Shown: positions 55,068 to 63,806 of the stretch, one piece after another
Layout: every line of letters begins with the position of its first letter
How positions within the stretch are numbered: position 1 is the first letter of the stretch
DNA from: Rhodospirillaceae bacterium
Lineage (GTDB): Bacteria > Pseudomonadota > Alphaproteobacteria > Rhodospirillales > Rhodospirillaceae
DNA: 64,000 nucleotides
Direction: 5' to 3'
NCBI GenBank assembly: GCA_009694245.1
Contig: SHVO01000001.1
Span: 19,139-83,138, forward strand
Translations under genes and position numbers: made by a program
The notes under the pieces: model-generated
Databases searched by the model: none
What the model saw: the letters and a program-made list of their open reading frames with translations, nothing else
What the model was told of the DNA's origin: nothing

Positions 55068-56159
55068 CTAGGTTCCGCATTGCGCCTGGTGGAGCAGCAG
55101 GTGATCGGCCAGCACGATCGCCAGCATGGCTTCGGCCACCGGCACGCCGCGAATGCCGACGCAGGGGTCGTGGCGGCCTTTGGTGCTGATGGTGGTATTG
55201 CGGCCGCGCACGTCGATGGTCTTGCGCGGCGTGAGGATCGAGCTTGTCGGCTTGATCGCGACGCGCGCGACAATTGGCTGGCCGCTGGAGATGCCCCCGA
55301 GAATACCGCCGGCGTGGTTGGAAAGGAATTTCACGTCGCCCTGGCTTTTTCCGGCGCGCATTTCGTCGGCATTTTCCTCGCCTGAAAAAGCCGCGGCGGC
55401 GAAACCCGCGCCGATCTCAACACCTTTGGCGGCGTTGATGCTCATCATGGCCGAGGCGATGTCGGCGTCGAGTTTGCCGTAAACCGGCGCACCCAGGCCG
55501 GCCGGGATACCGTGGGCAATGACTTCGATGACCGCGCCCGCGGAAGAGCCCGCTTTACGCACGTCGTCAAGATATGCGGCCCAGATCTCGGCCGCTTTTG
55601 CGTCGGGCGAAAAGAATGGGTTCTTGCCGACCTGTTTCCAATCCCAGCGTTTGCGATCAATGACGTGCGGCCCGATCTGGGTCAGCGCGCCGCGAATGGT
55701 AATCTTCGTGCCGAGGCGTTGGGTCAAAACCTTGCGCGCGATCGCGCCAGCGGCGACGCGCATGGCGGTTTCACGCGCCGACTGCCGCCCGCCCCCGCGA
55801 TAGTCGCGTATGCCGTATTTTTTCCAATAGGTGTAGTCGGCATGGCCGGGGCGAAACTTTTCGGCAATGTCGCCGTAGTCCTTGCCGCGCGCATCGATAT
55901 TTTCGATCAGGAGGCCGATCGGCGTTCCCGTGGTCATGCCCTCAAACACGCCGGAAAGGATCTTCACGGCATCGGGCTCGCGGCGCTGGGAGGTGTATTT
56001 CGATTGCCCCGGTTTCCGCTTGTCGAGCCACACCTGAATGTCGGCTTCGGTGAGGGGAATCATCGGCGGCACGCCGTCAACGACGCAGCCGATGGCCGGG
56101 CCATGGCTTTCGCCGAAGGTCGTAAAGCGGAAAAGGGTACCGAACGTGTTGCTGGACAT
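55068..56159 (-). CDS. aroC: Chorismate synthase
   Basis: A 363-residue enzyme converting 5-enolpyruvylshikimate 3-phosphate to chorismate with reduced FMN. Signatures: [41 protein letters not shown] and the C-terminal [19 protein letters not shown]. It begins five bp after the fabI stop, so the two are co-transcribed. The fabI-aroC pair is common in alphaproteobacteria. Confidence 0.97.
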   Translation of the reverse strand: MSSNTFGTLFRFTTFGESHGPAIGCVVDGVPPMIPLTEADIQVWLDKRKPGQSKYTSQRREPDAVKILSGVFEGMTTGTPIGLLIENIDARGKDYGDIAEKFRPGHADYTYWKKYGIRDYRGGGRQSARETAMRVAAGAIARKVLTQRLGTKITIRGALTQIGPHVIDRKRWDWKQVGKNPFFSPDAKAAEIWAAYLDDVRKAGSSAGAVIEVIAHGIPAGLGAPVYGKLDADIASAMMSINAAKGVEIGAGFAAAAFSGEENADEMRAGKSQGDVKFLSNHAGGILGGISSGQPIVARVAIKPTSSILTPRKTIDVRGRNTTISTKGRHDPCVGIRGVPVAEAMLAIVLADHLLLHQAQCGT

Positions 56160-56164
56160 GGCGC

Positions 56165-57004
56165 CTACTTGACGAGATTGGCGCCGGCGAGCAGCTCCGA
56201 AATCTGCTGGGACGATTCAGGCGCCATCATTCCGACAACGTGATAGCCACAATCGACATGAAGCACTTCACCGGTCACGCCGCTGGCGAGATCACTCAGA
56301 AGATAGAGGCCGGATTTGCCGACGTCCTCGATGGTGACGTTGCGATCCATCGGCGCGTTCAGCTCGTTCCACTTTAGAATATAGCGGAAATCGCCGATGC
56401 CCGAAGCCGCGAGGGTCTTGATCGGGCCCGCCGAGATCGCGTTGACGCGAATGTTCTTAGGCCCCAAATCCGTCGCGAGATAGCGCACGCTGGCTTCCAA
56501 GGCCGCCTTGGCCACGCCCATGACATTGTAATGGGGAATGACGCGCTCGGCACCGTGGTAGCTCAGCGTCAAGAGGCTGCCGCCGGTGCTCATCAACGGT
56601 TCGGCAAGGCGGCAGACTTCGGTGAAGGAAAAGCACGAGATGTCCAAGGTGTTCAGGAAATTCGCGCGGGTGGTGTCGCAGTAGCGCCCTTTCAGCTGAT
56701 CCTTGTCGGAGTAAGCGATGGCGTGAACGACAAAGTCGAGGCCGCCCCAGCTCTTTTGAATTTCGGCGAAGACCTTTTCCACCGAGCCCGAGTCGGTGAC
56801 GTCACAGGGCAGGACCAGGGGGGCGTTAACGCTTTGCGCCAATGGCCGGACACGCTTTTCCAGGGCCTCGCCCTGGTAGGTGAAGGCAAGGGTGGCGCCA
56901 TGGGCGCTTAACGCCTGGGCGATCCCCCAAGCGATCGACCGATCATTGGCGACGCCCATGACCAGCCCCTTCTTGCCGTGCATCAAAAGCTGCTGTTCGC
57001 CCAT
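56165..57004 (-). CDS. fabI: Enoyl-[acyl-carrier-protein] reductase (NADH), FabI type
   Basis: A 279-residue SDR-fold enoyl-ACP reductase finishing each cycle of fatty-acid elongation. N-terminal [42 protein letters not shown], the catalytic Tyr-x6-Lys in [13 protein letters not shown], and [20 protein letters not shown]. The extension [10 protein letters not shown] precedes the first strand; an ATG at residue 8 is an alternative. The gene is divergent from the YihY-family gene and upstream of aroC. Confidence 0.96.
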   Translation of the reverse strand: MGEQQLLMHGKKGLVMGVANDRSIAWGIAQALSAHGATLAFTYQGEALEKRVRPLAQSVNAPLVLPCDVTDSGSVEKVFAEIQKSWGGLDFVVHAIAYSDKDQLKGRYCDTTRANFLNTLDISCFSFTEVCRLAEPLMSTGGSLLTLSYHGAERVIPHYNVMGVAKAALEASVRYLATDLGPKNIRVNAISAGPIKTLAASGIGDFRYILKWNELNAPMDRNVTIEDVGKSGLYLLSDLASGVTGEVLHVDCGYHVVGMMAPESSQQISELLAGANLVK

Positions 57005-57107
57005 GGTCGTATCCAGGCCTTGCGGCAGAAACTGTCAAAAAGCTTTCGGGAACCAATAACTTGCGGCATCCTACACGAAACCATTTTTTGGGCAAGGCGG
57101 GCAACGT

Positions 57108-58427
57108 ATGGCACCGGTCGACGAGTCCTCGATGGAGGCCGATAGACCTCCGCGATTGGGAGCGGCGCGCGCCGCGGTCCGGGGCGCACTCACCGAGCCC
57201 AAGTTCCTTTTGCCGTTTCTCGTCAGTCGAATGAGCGAAGCCTGCGTAAGCAGTACGGCCGCCGCCCTCAGTTTCTGGACGGCACTCGCGGTTGTCCCGG
57301 CCTTGGCCTTGGTTCTGGCGACATTGGCGGCGGTTCCGGCCTTCGATCAACTAAGGGCTTCATTGCAGGAGGCCATCGTCTCCAACCTTGTCCCGGACAC
57401 CGGCCTGAGAATCAACGAAGCGCTGACCGACTTCATCGAGGCGGCCGGCAATCTGACGGCATTCGGCGTCATCGGCTTGGTCGTAACCTCCGTACTTCTG
57501 CTTCTGACGGTCGAGGACGCGCTCAACGAGATTTTTGGCGTGACCCGGCCACGTCCTTTGCGAAAGCGACTCCTGGTATTCTGGGCGGTCATGACAATTG
57601 GTCCGGTGCTCCTCGGCGCGGGCCTATCCCTTCTCGGATACTTCGCCGGCATACAAATGTTCGAAGGCGCGCCGGCCGCGGGGCCAACGGCATTTCTACT
57701 TGGCGGCGTCATGCCGACCTTGCTGACCTGGGCGACCCTCGCATTTCTGTTCATGATTATTCCCAACCGCCGCGTGAGCTTGAAAGACGTGTTGGTCGGT
57801 GCGGCCGTCGCCGCCCTACTGCTCGCGGCCTTGCGCCAGGCGTTCACGCTTTACGTGATCTTTATGACGTCCTATCAGGCGATCTACGGCGCGCTGGCGG
57901 CGGTGCCGGTATTCTTGGTTTGGATTTATCTCGTCTGGCTTGCGGTGATGGTGGGTGCAATCGTCGCCGCTGCTCTGCCGGATTGGCGCACCGCGCGCGT
58001 CGGATTTGGTCCCGGCGTCGGCGGACGGCTGGTGCTCGCGCTGGAAGTTCTGGCGCGCCTTGCCGTGGCGCGCCGTGGCGGCGTGGGCCTCGCGGCCGAA
58101 CCCTTAGCCAGGGCATTGGGTGCATCCGGCCCGGTCTTGAACCGAGTACTCGATGAACTGCGCCTCGGCATGTTCATCGCGCCGACCGAGGATGGCAGCT
58201 GGGTCCTCAGCCGTGACCTGGAGCGTACGGCCTTGGCCGATCTTGTCCATCACTTCGGCCTCGGTTTGGATATGGGTGCGGCCAGCGATGAGCTAAAACT
58301 TGGCGACCTCGGAAAACGCCTGAACCAATACTTGCAGAACGCGGCGGAATCGGAGCGGACGCTCTTGAGCGTAAGTCTCGCCCGACTGGTCATGCTGCCC
58401 GAAGAGTCGCCGCCCGGAGCCCAATAA
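57108..58427 (+). CDS. YihY/BrkB-family inner-membrane protein
   Basis: A 439-residue protein. Six hydrophobic segments span roughly residues 55-300, including AAALSFWTALAVVPALALVLATLAAVPAF, LTAFGVIGLVVTSVLLLLTVEDALNEIFGV and AIYGALAAVPVFLVWIYLVWLAVMVGAIVAAAL. This is the YihY (formerly 'ribonuclease BN') family of unknown transport function. A C-terminal soluble domain of about 130 residues resembles a winged helix (ARALGASGPVLNRVLDELRLGMFIAPTEDGSW). It ends at a strong terminator hairpin. Confidence 0.88.
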   Translation: MAPVDESSMEADRPPRLGAARAAVRGALTEPKFLLPFLVSRMSEACVSSTAAALSFWTALAVVPALALVLATLAAVPAFDQLRASLQEAIVSNLVPDTGLRINEALTDFIEAAGNLTAFGVIGLVVTSVLLLLTVEDALNEIFGVTRPRPLRKRLLVFWAVMTIGPVLLGAGLSLLGYFAGIQMFEGAPAAGPTAFLLGGVMPTLLTWATLAFLFMIIPNRRVSLKDVLVGAAVAALLLAALRQAFTLYVIFMTSYQAIYGALAAVPVFLVWIYLVWLAVMVGAIVAAALPDWRTARVGFGPGVGGRLVLALEVLARLAVARRGGVGLAAEPLARALGASGPVLNRVLDELRLGMFIAPTEDGSWVLSRDLERTALADLVHHFGLGLDMGAASDELKLGDLGKRLNQYLQNAAESERTLLSVSLARLVMLPEESPPGAQ

Positions 58428-58431
58428 ATAA

Positions 58432-58455
58432 GGGGCGGCCGGTTGCGGCCGCCCC
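58432..58455. terminator. Bidirectional hairpin terminator candidate
   Basis: GGGGCGGCCG and CGGCCGCCCC form a perfect 10-bp stem with loop gttg between the convergent YihY and 17-kDa antigen-like genes. An AT-rich aataaataa precedes it, which supplies U residues for the minus-strand transcript only (ttatttatt). No T-run follows on the plus side. Confidence 0.7.
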
Positions 58456-58479
58456 GTACTCTCGACGAATTTGACTTAC

Positions 58480-58968
58480 CTATCCGGAAACGATCTTCCA
58501 GGAGCCGTCGGGCTGCTGGCAGGCGGTGCCGTAAGCCTTCTCGCGCTGGCCGCCGACCACAATCTCCGACTGGAATTCACGGCAGTACTCGCCGGAGTTG
58601 CGCCTGCCGTCGCGGACGGTGGTGACGGTGCCCGAATTGCCGGTCCTGGGATTGTTCCAGATGATGGTTTCATTGATCGGCGCCACATAGGCGCGCTGTT
58701 CGGCCTCGCGCATTCGCATGCGGTCGATATCGTCCATGCGCTTGCCAATGCTGCTGCCAATGGCCGCGCCGGCGACGGCACCAACGGCGGTCATCGCAGC
58801 CTGCCCGTCGCGGCCGCCAAACTTGGAGCCGAGCAATCCCCCGATGAGCGCGCCGCCGATAGCCGCGCCGCCCTGGTTCTGTCCCTCGGCGCAGCCGGTC
58901 AATGTCAGGGAGGAAACCACGGCCATGACTGCCATGAACTTCGGGGTATTGATCCCAAGGATACTCAT
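58480..58968 (-). CDS. Outer-membrane lipoprotein, 17-kDa surface-antigen / glycine-zipper family
   Basis: A 162-residue lipoprotein. The signal ends in the lipobox LTLTGC, so Cys25 or thereabouts would be lipidated. A glycine-zipper region follows (GGAAIGGALIGGLLGSKFGG, AVGAVAGAAIGSSIGKRM), then a C-terminal domain with GEYCREFQSEIVVGGQREKAYGTACQQPDGSWKIV, the pattern of the rickettsial 17-kDa antigen family. It probably associates with the outer membrane. A terminator hairpin separates it from the convergent YihY gene. Confidence 0.9.
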   Translation of the reverse strand: MSILGINTPKFMAVMAVVSSLTLTGCAEGQNQGGAAIGGALIGGLLGSKFGGRDGQAAMTAVGAVAGAAIGSSIGKRMDDIDRMRMREAEQRAYVAPINETIIWNNPRTGNSGTVTTVRDGRRNSGEYCREFQSEIVVGGQREKAYGTACQQPDGSWKIVSG

Positions 58969-59222
58969 GTGTCTTCGTCCTTCTAAAGTGTCCGTCTAGC
59001 CGTATAACGCCCGGCCTCGCCGGGCAGTTCCATGACGGCGATCAAATTCAGCCATCGAAGCTACTGACTTCACGCCCAATTGAGCCCGGCAAAGGTGGCA
59101 AAAATAAGGGCATGAGCCGCGCTGTCAACCGGTCGGCAAGCGCCAAAACCGTGAGCATTGACAAGGACCTGCGCCAGGTTGACTTTAGCTGCGCCGGCAA
59201 CCCACGCCGTCGGCCCTTGAAC

Positions 59223-59840
59223 ATGGATGCGCCAGTCATGGACGCTTTGTCCCAGATCCCCGACGTAGCCGACCCCTTGGCCTTGTTTCGCACCTGGTTC
59301 GACCAGGCCGAGGCCCGGGAGCCGGATTTGCACAACGCCATGAGCCTGGCCACGGCGACAGCCGAGGGCAGGCCTTCCGTCCGCCTGGTCTTGCTGAAGG
59401 ATTTCAGTTCGCAGGGGTTCGTTTTTTACACCAATACGGAAAGCCGCAAGGGCACGGAGATCGCCGCCAATCCGGCCGCGGCGGTGTGTTTTCACTGGAA
59501 GTCCCTTCGGCGACAGGTGCGGATCGAAGGCGACCTTGTTCCGGTGACCGCCGCCGAAGCTGATGCCTACTGGGCGACGCGACCGCGCGAGAGCCAGCTG
59601 GCCGCTTGGGCGTCGGCCCAATCGCGACCCATGCCGAGCCGCGCGTTGCTTCAAACCCGGGTCGCGGAATGTGAAGCGCGCTTTGCGGGCAAACCAGTTC
59701 CGCGGCCGGATCAGTGGACAGGCTATTGTCTCGTGCCGCGGAACATCGAGTTCTGGCATGATGTCCGCAATCGCCTTCACGACCGGCTGATATTTCGCCG
59801 GATCGGAGACGACTGGCATTCGGAGCGGCTTTATCCATGA
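59223..59840 (+). CDS. pdxH: Pyridoxamine 5'-phosphate oxidase
   Basis: About 205 residues. FMN-dependent oxidation of pyridoxamine or pyridoxine phosphate to PLP. Motifs: DPLALFRTWFDQAEAREPDLHNAMSLATA, RLVLLKDFSSQGFVFYTNTESRKGTEIAANP, FHWKSLRRQVRIEGDL, and the C-terminal signature FWHDVRNRLHDRLIFRR...WHSERLYP. The tracked ORF starts at 59112; family length favours the ATG at 59223, but the earlier start cannot be excluded because neither has a strong ribosome-binding site. The CDF gene overlaps its end by 4 bp. Confidence 0.93.
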   Translation: MDAPVMDALSQIPDVADPLALFRTWFDQAEAREPDLHNAMSLATATAEGRPSVRLVLLKDFSSQGFVFYTNTESRKGTEIAANPAAAVCFHWKSLRRQVRIEGDLVPVTAAEADAYWATRPRESQLAAWASAQSRPMPSRALLQTRVAECEARFAGKPVPRPDQWTGYCLVPRNIEFWHDVRNRLHDRLIFRRIGDDWHSERLYP

Positions 59841-60793
59841 ACGGAGGTGCGCTGGTGCGACCTGAGAATCCTTCGTCACTGATGAGTGGTCCCAGCCGGG
59901 AACGGTTGATGCGCGTGGCGACCATCGCCGCCATGGTCAGCGCGGCCATTCTTGTCGTTGCCAAGGCGTCGGTCTATTTCGACAACAAGTCGGTGGCGGT
60001 GCTCTCCAGCCTGGCGGATTCGGCGCTCGATCTCGTGGCCTCGGGCGTGACGTTTCTCGCCGTGCGCTACGCTTTGACGCCGGCCGACGAAGACCATCGC
60101 TTCGGTCACGGGAAAGCCGAGCCGCTGTCGGGCCTGGGTCAGGCAGCCTTTGTCGCCGGTTCGGCGGTCCTGATCATGGTCGAGGCCATAGCGCGGTTCC
60201 ACAGTCCGGTTCCGGTGCAGGATGGCACGAGTGGCATTGCCGTCATGGCGGTGGCGACGGTCGTGACGCTCGCCCTGGTGATGTTCCAACGCTACGTCAT
60301 AAAGAAAACCGGCTCGGTCGCCATTAGCGCGGATTCGTTGCACTACACCGGCGATCTGCTGATGAATCTCGGCGTCATCGCCGCCTTATTCCTGTCGGCA
60401 AGACCGGGACTGGCATGGGTAGATCCCATGTTCGGCGTCGGCATCAGCAGTTTCATGTTGATCAATGCCATGAGGATCGCATTCCAGGCGGTTGGCAGCC
60501 TGATGGACAAAGAATTGCCCGACGCCGACCGTGAGAATATCATCGCCATCGCCCGCCAGCATCCCGAGGTCATCCATGTTCATGAATTACGCACGCGCTC
60601 GTCCGGACTCCAGAAATTCATTCAGATGCACCTGGTCGTGGGTCAACACCTGACACTCGTGAAAGCCCACGCGATTTCCGACGATGTCGAAAGGGCGGTT
60701 GCGTCGGCATTTCCTGGAGCGGATATCATTATCCACCAGGACCCCGAGGGCATTGTCGAGTTCCATCAGCCAGTCGGCGCGGCGTTGCCCTAG
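59837..60793 (+). CDS. Cation diffusion facilitator (FieF-like) transporter
   Basis: A 318-residue CDF antiporter exporting divalent metals in exchange for protons. Six membrane helices precede a cytosolic ferredoxin-like C-terminal domain (RENIIAIARQHPEVIHVHELRTRSSGLQKFIQMHLVV). The transport site is DSALD in helix 2 and HYTGD in helix 5, the DxxxD/HxxxD type of FieF for Zn(II)/Fe(II). HRFGHGKAEPLSGL is also typical. The ATG overlaps the pdxH stop (ATGA), so the two are coupled. Sequence after the stop decays into gene remnants. Confidence 0.93.
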   Translation: MNGGALVRPENPSSLMSGPSRERLMRVATIAAMVSAAILVVAKASVYFDNKSVAVLSSLADSALDLVASGVTFLAVRYALTPADEDHRFGHGKAEPLSGLGQAAFVAGSAVLIMVEAIARFHSPVPVQDGTSGIAVMAVATVVTLALVMFQRYVIKKTGSVAISADSLHYTGDLLMNLGVIAALFLSARPGLAWVDPMFGVGISSFMLINAMRIAFQAVGSLMDKELPDADRENIIAIARQHPEVIHVHELRTRSSGLQKFIQMHLVVGQHLTLVKAHAISDDVERAVASAFPGADIIIHQDPEGIVEFHQPVGAALP

Positions 60794-60828
60794 ATTATCC
60801 GTGCCGCCTGGATGGCGGGGGGAGCTAC

Positions 60829-60881
60829 TTCTTTTCGCGGTATAGGTCGTGACAGCTCTTGCAGGATAAGGCCACCACCGC
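60829..60881 (-). pseudogene. Cytochrome c' C-terminal remnant
   Basis: The minus strand reads ALSCKSCHDLYREKK followed by a stop. The CxxCH haem motif near a C-terminus is the pattern of cytochrome c' (for example SCKSCHDDFR). Only about 17 codons remain, without start or signal peptide. The upstream side breaks where the TonB-dependent receptor remnant begins on the other strand. The exact breakpoint is uncertain by about ten bases. Confidence 0.6.
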
Positions 60882-61151
60882 GACGCCGCGTTCTATACCG
60901 ACAACAACCTTGGAACGCTCAACGCCGTCGATTTCATGGACGCGAATTTGACCTTCACGCCCAACGGCAGCATCTGGTCGCTCTCGGTTTACGGCACCAA
61001 CCTGACCAAGGAGCCCAGCTTTGGCGGCGACACCCAGTTGCCGAATATTTCCGCCTTCGGCGGCGACGGCCCCGGCCCACGGCCTAATCTGACGTTCTCG
61101 CCGATCAACAAGGGCCGTGTCTTGGGTGCAGAAATCCGTGTGAAGTACTAA
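60870..61151 (+). pseudogene. TonB-dependent receptor C-terminal remnant
   Basis: The plus strand reads DAAFYTDNNLGTLNAVDFMDANLTFTPNGSIWSLSVYGTNLTKEPSFGG...NKGRVLGAEIRVKY and a stop. The alternating beta pattern and terminal aromatic residue match the last strands of an outer-membrane TonB-dependent receptor. About 90 residues remain of a protein usually above 700. Upstream, an in-frame TAA sits at the breakpoint with the cytochrome remnant. A rho-independent terminator follows, so the original gene end is intact. Confidence 0.75.
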
Positions 61152-61172
61152 ACACCTTCAAAGGTCAGGAAC

Positions 61173-61212
61173 GCTCCCGGTCGAAACTGACCGGGGGCGG
61201 TTTTCTTTTTTG
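61173..61212 (+). terminator. Rho-independent terminator of the receptor remnant
   Basis: A stem of about ten pairs (GCTCCCGGTC with GACCGGGGGC, one G-T pair) and a 6-nt loop is followed by ttttcttttttg. This is the clearest intrinsic terminator in the window. Confidence 0.88.
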
Positions 61213-61230
61213 AGGGAACGAGAGCCCGGG

Positions 61231-62169
61231 CTATTTTGCCGTGCCGCGCCGTGAGATTTCAAGGCCGGCCAACAGCGCCACAGCGCCGATGATTTGATGG
61301 ATCGTGACGCTCTCGCCAAACAAGATCCAGGCGACACCGGCCGGGATGACCGGCTGCATGAGAAACATGGTCGCGACTAGACCGGCCGATACGTGCGCCA
61401 AGGACATGGCGATCAGCATCTGGCCGCTAATCTGCGCGAACATCGCCATTGCTAAAGCCACCAGCCAGCCATCGATAGTGTGAGGCCAGATCTGCTCCTC
61501 GGTGAGGGCGGCGAGCGCCAGCAGGATGACCGACGCCGCAGCGCCGCTAATGGCCATGGTCGATACAATTGAGGCGCGCTTGCGGACTCGTGAAAGCGTG
61601 AGCACGTAACCAGCGTAAAACGCCGCCGCGGCCATGGCCAGCAGATCTCCCATCACCGAGTTTCCGGCCCGGCCCAGGCTTTCCACCATCATGATGGCCG
61701 ACCCCGACATGGCGACGGTCATTCCTGCGGCGAACAGGCGGCCGGGGCGTTCCTTGAACAGAATCCAACTGCCGGCGACGACAAAGATCGGAGTGACGTT
61801 GGACAGCACGCTGGCATTGGCGATCGAGGTCATCAAAACCGATGAATTCCACAAGACCAGATCGCCGGCGAAGAAAACGCCGCTAAGAATGATCAGCTTT
61901 AGGTCATGACGACCGACGTTTGAGTTCAGCGGCAGGCGATCCTGTGGCCGAAACCACAGGAGCGCGAAGAACAGCGGCAGGGGCAAAGCCAGGCGGTTGA
62001 AGGCCGTGGCGATCGGGCCGACTTCCGAAAGCCGTACAAAGATCGGCGAGAATGACGCGAACACCAGGCCGAGCACGAGAATTGGAAAAGCGTGCCGCGC
62101 GATGAAACTGCGGGGCGACAGCACGGCGCGGACCGGGGCTACGGCGAGGGCGTCGGGGTCGGGTTTCAT
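61231..62169 (-). CDS. EamA-family (DMT superfamily) transporter
   Basis: A 312-residue protein with ten membrane helices arranged as two EamA repeats, for example ILVLGLVFASFSPIFVRL near the start and VSAGLVATMFLMQPVIPAGVAWILFGESVTIHQIIGAVALLAGL near the end. DMT family members export metabolites such as amino acids or purines; the substrate is not readable. The tracked ORF extends 81 codons upstream without family similarity; the ATG at 62169 (MKPDPDALAV) is chosen. It is divergent from the next operon. Confidence 0.88.
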   Translation of the reverse strand: MKPDPDALAVAPVRAVLSPRSFIARHAFPILVLGLVFASFSPIFVRLSEVGPIATAFNRLALPLPLFFALLWFRPQDRLPLNSNVGRHDLKLIILSGVFFAGDLVLWNSSVLMTSIANASVLSNVTPIFVVAGSWILFKERPGRLFAAGMTVAMSGSAIMMVESLGRAGNSVMGDLLAMAAAAFYAGYVLTLSRVRKRASIVSTMAISGAAASVILLALAALTEEQIWPHTIDGWLVALAMAMFAQISGQMLIAMSLAHVSAGLVATMFLMQPVIPAGVAWILFGESVTIHQIIGAVALLAGLEISRRGTAK

Positions 62170-62260
62170 CGTCGATTTCCGTGGGCATTTACCGCCATGG
62201 AGGTGGGCCGATTCTCCTATATAATCCCTGCGGACCCGTACAGGGGAATAGGAGGACAGA

Positions 62261-62647
62261 ATGAGAATTGTAGGGATTTGCGTGGCGGTTGTCGGTTTTT
62301 TTATGCTTCTAGGCCAGGCCATGGCGGCCGATGATACCGCTCCGATCATTGGCCGCTGGGTCGATCGGCTTCCCGACGGCACTGCGATGATCACCGGTTT
62401 TTCCGCGCACACCGTGACCTTCTATTCGGTCAACGCCCAAGGCATGAGCATGGGCCCGCCGACCACGATAACCGTCCAATATCGAAAGCTGTCCGACGGC
62501 GCCCTTCTGGCCACGCCGATCGGCGATATTGGGGAACCGCTCATGGTTAAGGTCAAGAACGATATCATGGTGCTGACCTTCGAGGGCCTTCCGCCGCGTA
62601 CGCTGATGCGCGAGAAGGAAGTGGCGATACCGAAGCCGCACAGCTGA
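62261..62647 (+). CDS. Small exported protein of unknown function
   Basis: A 128-residue protein with a signal peptide (MRIVGICVAVVGFFMLLGQAMAAD) and a beta-rich mature domain (IIGRWVDRLPDGTAMITGFSAHTVTFYSV). GGAGGACAG lies directly before the ATG. Its stop overlaps the start of the N-formylglutamate amidohydrolase gene as TGATG, so they are co-translated. No family was recognised. Confidence 0.7.
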   Translation: MRIVGICVAVVGFFMLLGQAMAADDTAPIIGRWVDRLPDGTAMITGFSAHTVTFYSVNAQGMSMGPPTTITVQYRKLSDGALLATPIGDIGEPLMVKVKNDIMVLTFEGLPPRTLMREKEVAIPKPHS

Positions 62648-63465
62648 TGTTCGAGCCGCGGCAACGGGCGGCGCTCTTCTTCGAAGGCGATGCTCCGCCC
62701 GTCGAGATTGTCAACCCCGAGGCGGTTCGCCCGCTGCTTTTGACCGGGGATCACGCCGGCAACGCGGTGCCAACGAAGCTCGGTGACCTGGGCCTCGCCC
62801 CTGGCGAACTTGATCGGCATATCGGCTGGGACATCGGCGTAGCTGCTTTGACTCGGGCGCTGGCCGCACGGCTTGGATCCACGGCTGTGCTCGCGCGCTA
62901 TACGCGGCTGCTGATCGATCCGAACCGTCCCTTGGGCGATCCGCAGTCAATCCCTGAGTTCAGCGACGGCACAGCCATTCCGGCCAACCTGGGCCTGACC
63001 GAGAGCGACCGTCGCGCGCGTGCTGACGCACTGTACTGGCCCTATCACCACGCCATCGACGAGCACATCGCCCGGCTCCAGCGTTTGAACCAGGTACCCG
63101 TCGTCTTGGCCATGCATAGCTTCACGCCGGCGCTGCAAGCCGGCGCTTGCCCTCGGCCCTGGCACGTCGGCGTATTGTTCGGGCGCGATGAGCGGCTGTC
63201 GGCACGCTTACTGTCCGAGTTGAAGGCCGCCGCGTTCAAGGGCACTCGCCTTGTCGTCGGCGCCAACGAACCCTATTCGGGCGTCACCCACGGCTTCGGC
63301 CTGAAGATTCACGGGATTGCCCATGGGCTGCCGCATGCGGAGCTAGAAATTCGCCAGGATTTGATTTCGACGCCCGCCGGCCAGGAGCGCTGGGCCGAAC
63401 TGTTAGCCGATGTGCTGACGACCGTCGTCGATCACGACGATCTGCGAAAGGTCGAGCATTATTGA
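62647..63465 (+). CDS. N-formylglutamate amidohydrolase family protein
   Basis: A 272-residue member of the FGase family (histidine degradation or related deformylation). Motifs: PLLLTGDHAGNAVPTKLGDLGL, DIGVAALTRALAARLGSTAVLARYTRLLIDPNRP, LAMHSFTP and VVGANEPYSGVTHGFGLKIHG. The zinc-binding histidine and glutamate pattern of carboxypeptidase-like FGases is visible. No other hut genes are present, so a role outside histidine catabolism is possible. DUF1244 follows, a pairing frequent in alphaproteobacteria. Confidence 0.9.
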   Translation: MFEPRQRAALFFEGDAPPVEIVNPEAVRPLLLTGDHAGNAVPTKLGDLGLAPGELDRHIGWDIGVAALTRALAARLGSTAVLARYTRLLIDPNRPLGDPQSIPEFSDGTAIPANLGLTESDRRARADALYWPYHHAIDEHIARLQRLNQVPVVLAMHSFTPALQAGACPRPWHVGVLFGRDERLSARLLSELKAAAFKGTRLVVGANEPYSGVTHGFGLKIHGIAHGLPHAELEIRQDLISTPAGQERWAELLADVLTTVVDHDDLRKVEHY

Positions 63466-63488
63466 ATTCTCAATTATGGAGCACAGCC

Positions 63489-63806
63489 ATGGACGAACTG
63501 ACCCGCCTTAAGGCCGAGGCCGCTGCTTTTCGCGGCCTGGTGCAGCACCTGCAAAAGCGCAGCGACGTGCAGAATATCGATTTGATGAACACGGCTGGGT
63601 TCTGCCGGAATTGTTTGGCAAAATGGTACCGCGCCGCGGTCGAGCATTACGGCGCGCCGATGACCTATGAGCAGGCCCAGGAACGGGTCTACGGTATGCC
63701 CCATGCCGACTGGAAGGCGAAATACCAGAAGCCGTCGACACCGGCCCAGGACAAAGCCTATGAGGACTCCAAACAACTGCACGCCAAGATCGCGGTCATC
63801 GAGTAG
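63489..63806 (+). CDS. DUF1244-family protein
   Basis: About 105 residues, all-helical: AAAFRGLVQHLQKRSDVQNIDLMNTAGFCRNCLAKWYRAAVEHYG and YGMPHADWKAKYQ. These are DUF1244 hallmarks, including the CRNC pair that could bind a metal. Its function is unknown. The tracked start at 63462 overlaps the preceding gene; I chose the ATG at 63489, which has GGAG upstream and gives the family start MDELTRL. The last 190 bp of the window after it show no feature. Confidence 0.9.
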   Translation: MDELTRLKAEAAAFRGLVQHLQKRSDVQNIDLMNTAGFCRNCLAKWYRAAVEHYGAPMTYEQAQERVYGMPHADWKAKYQKPSTPAQDKAYEDSKQLHAKIAVIE

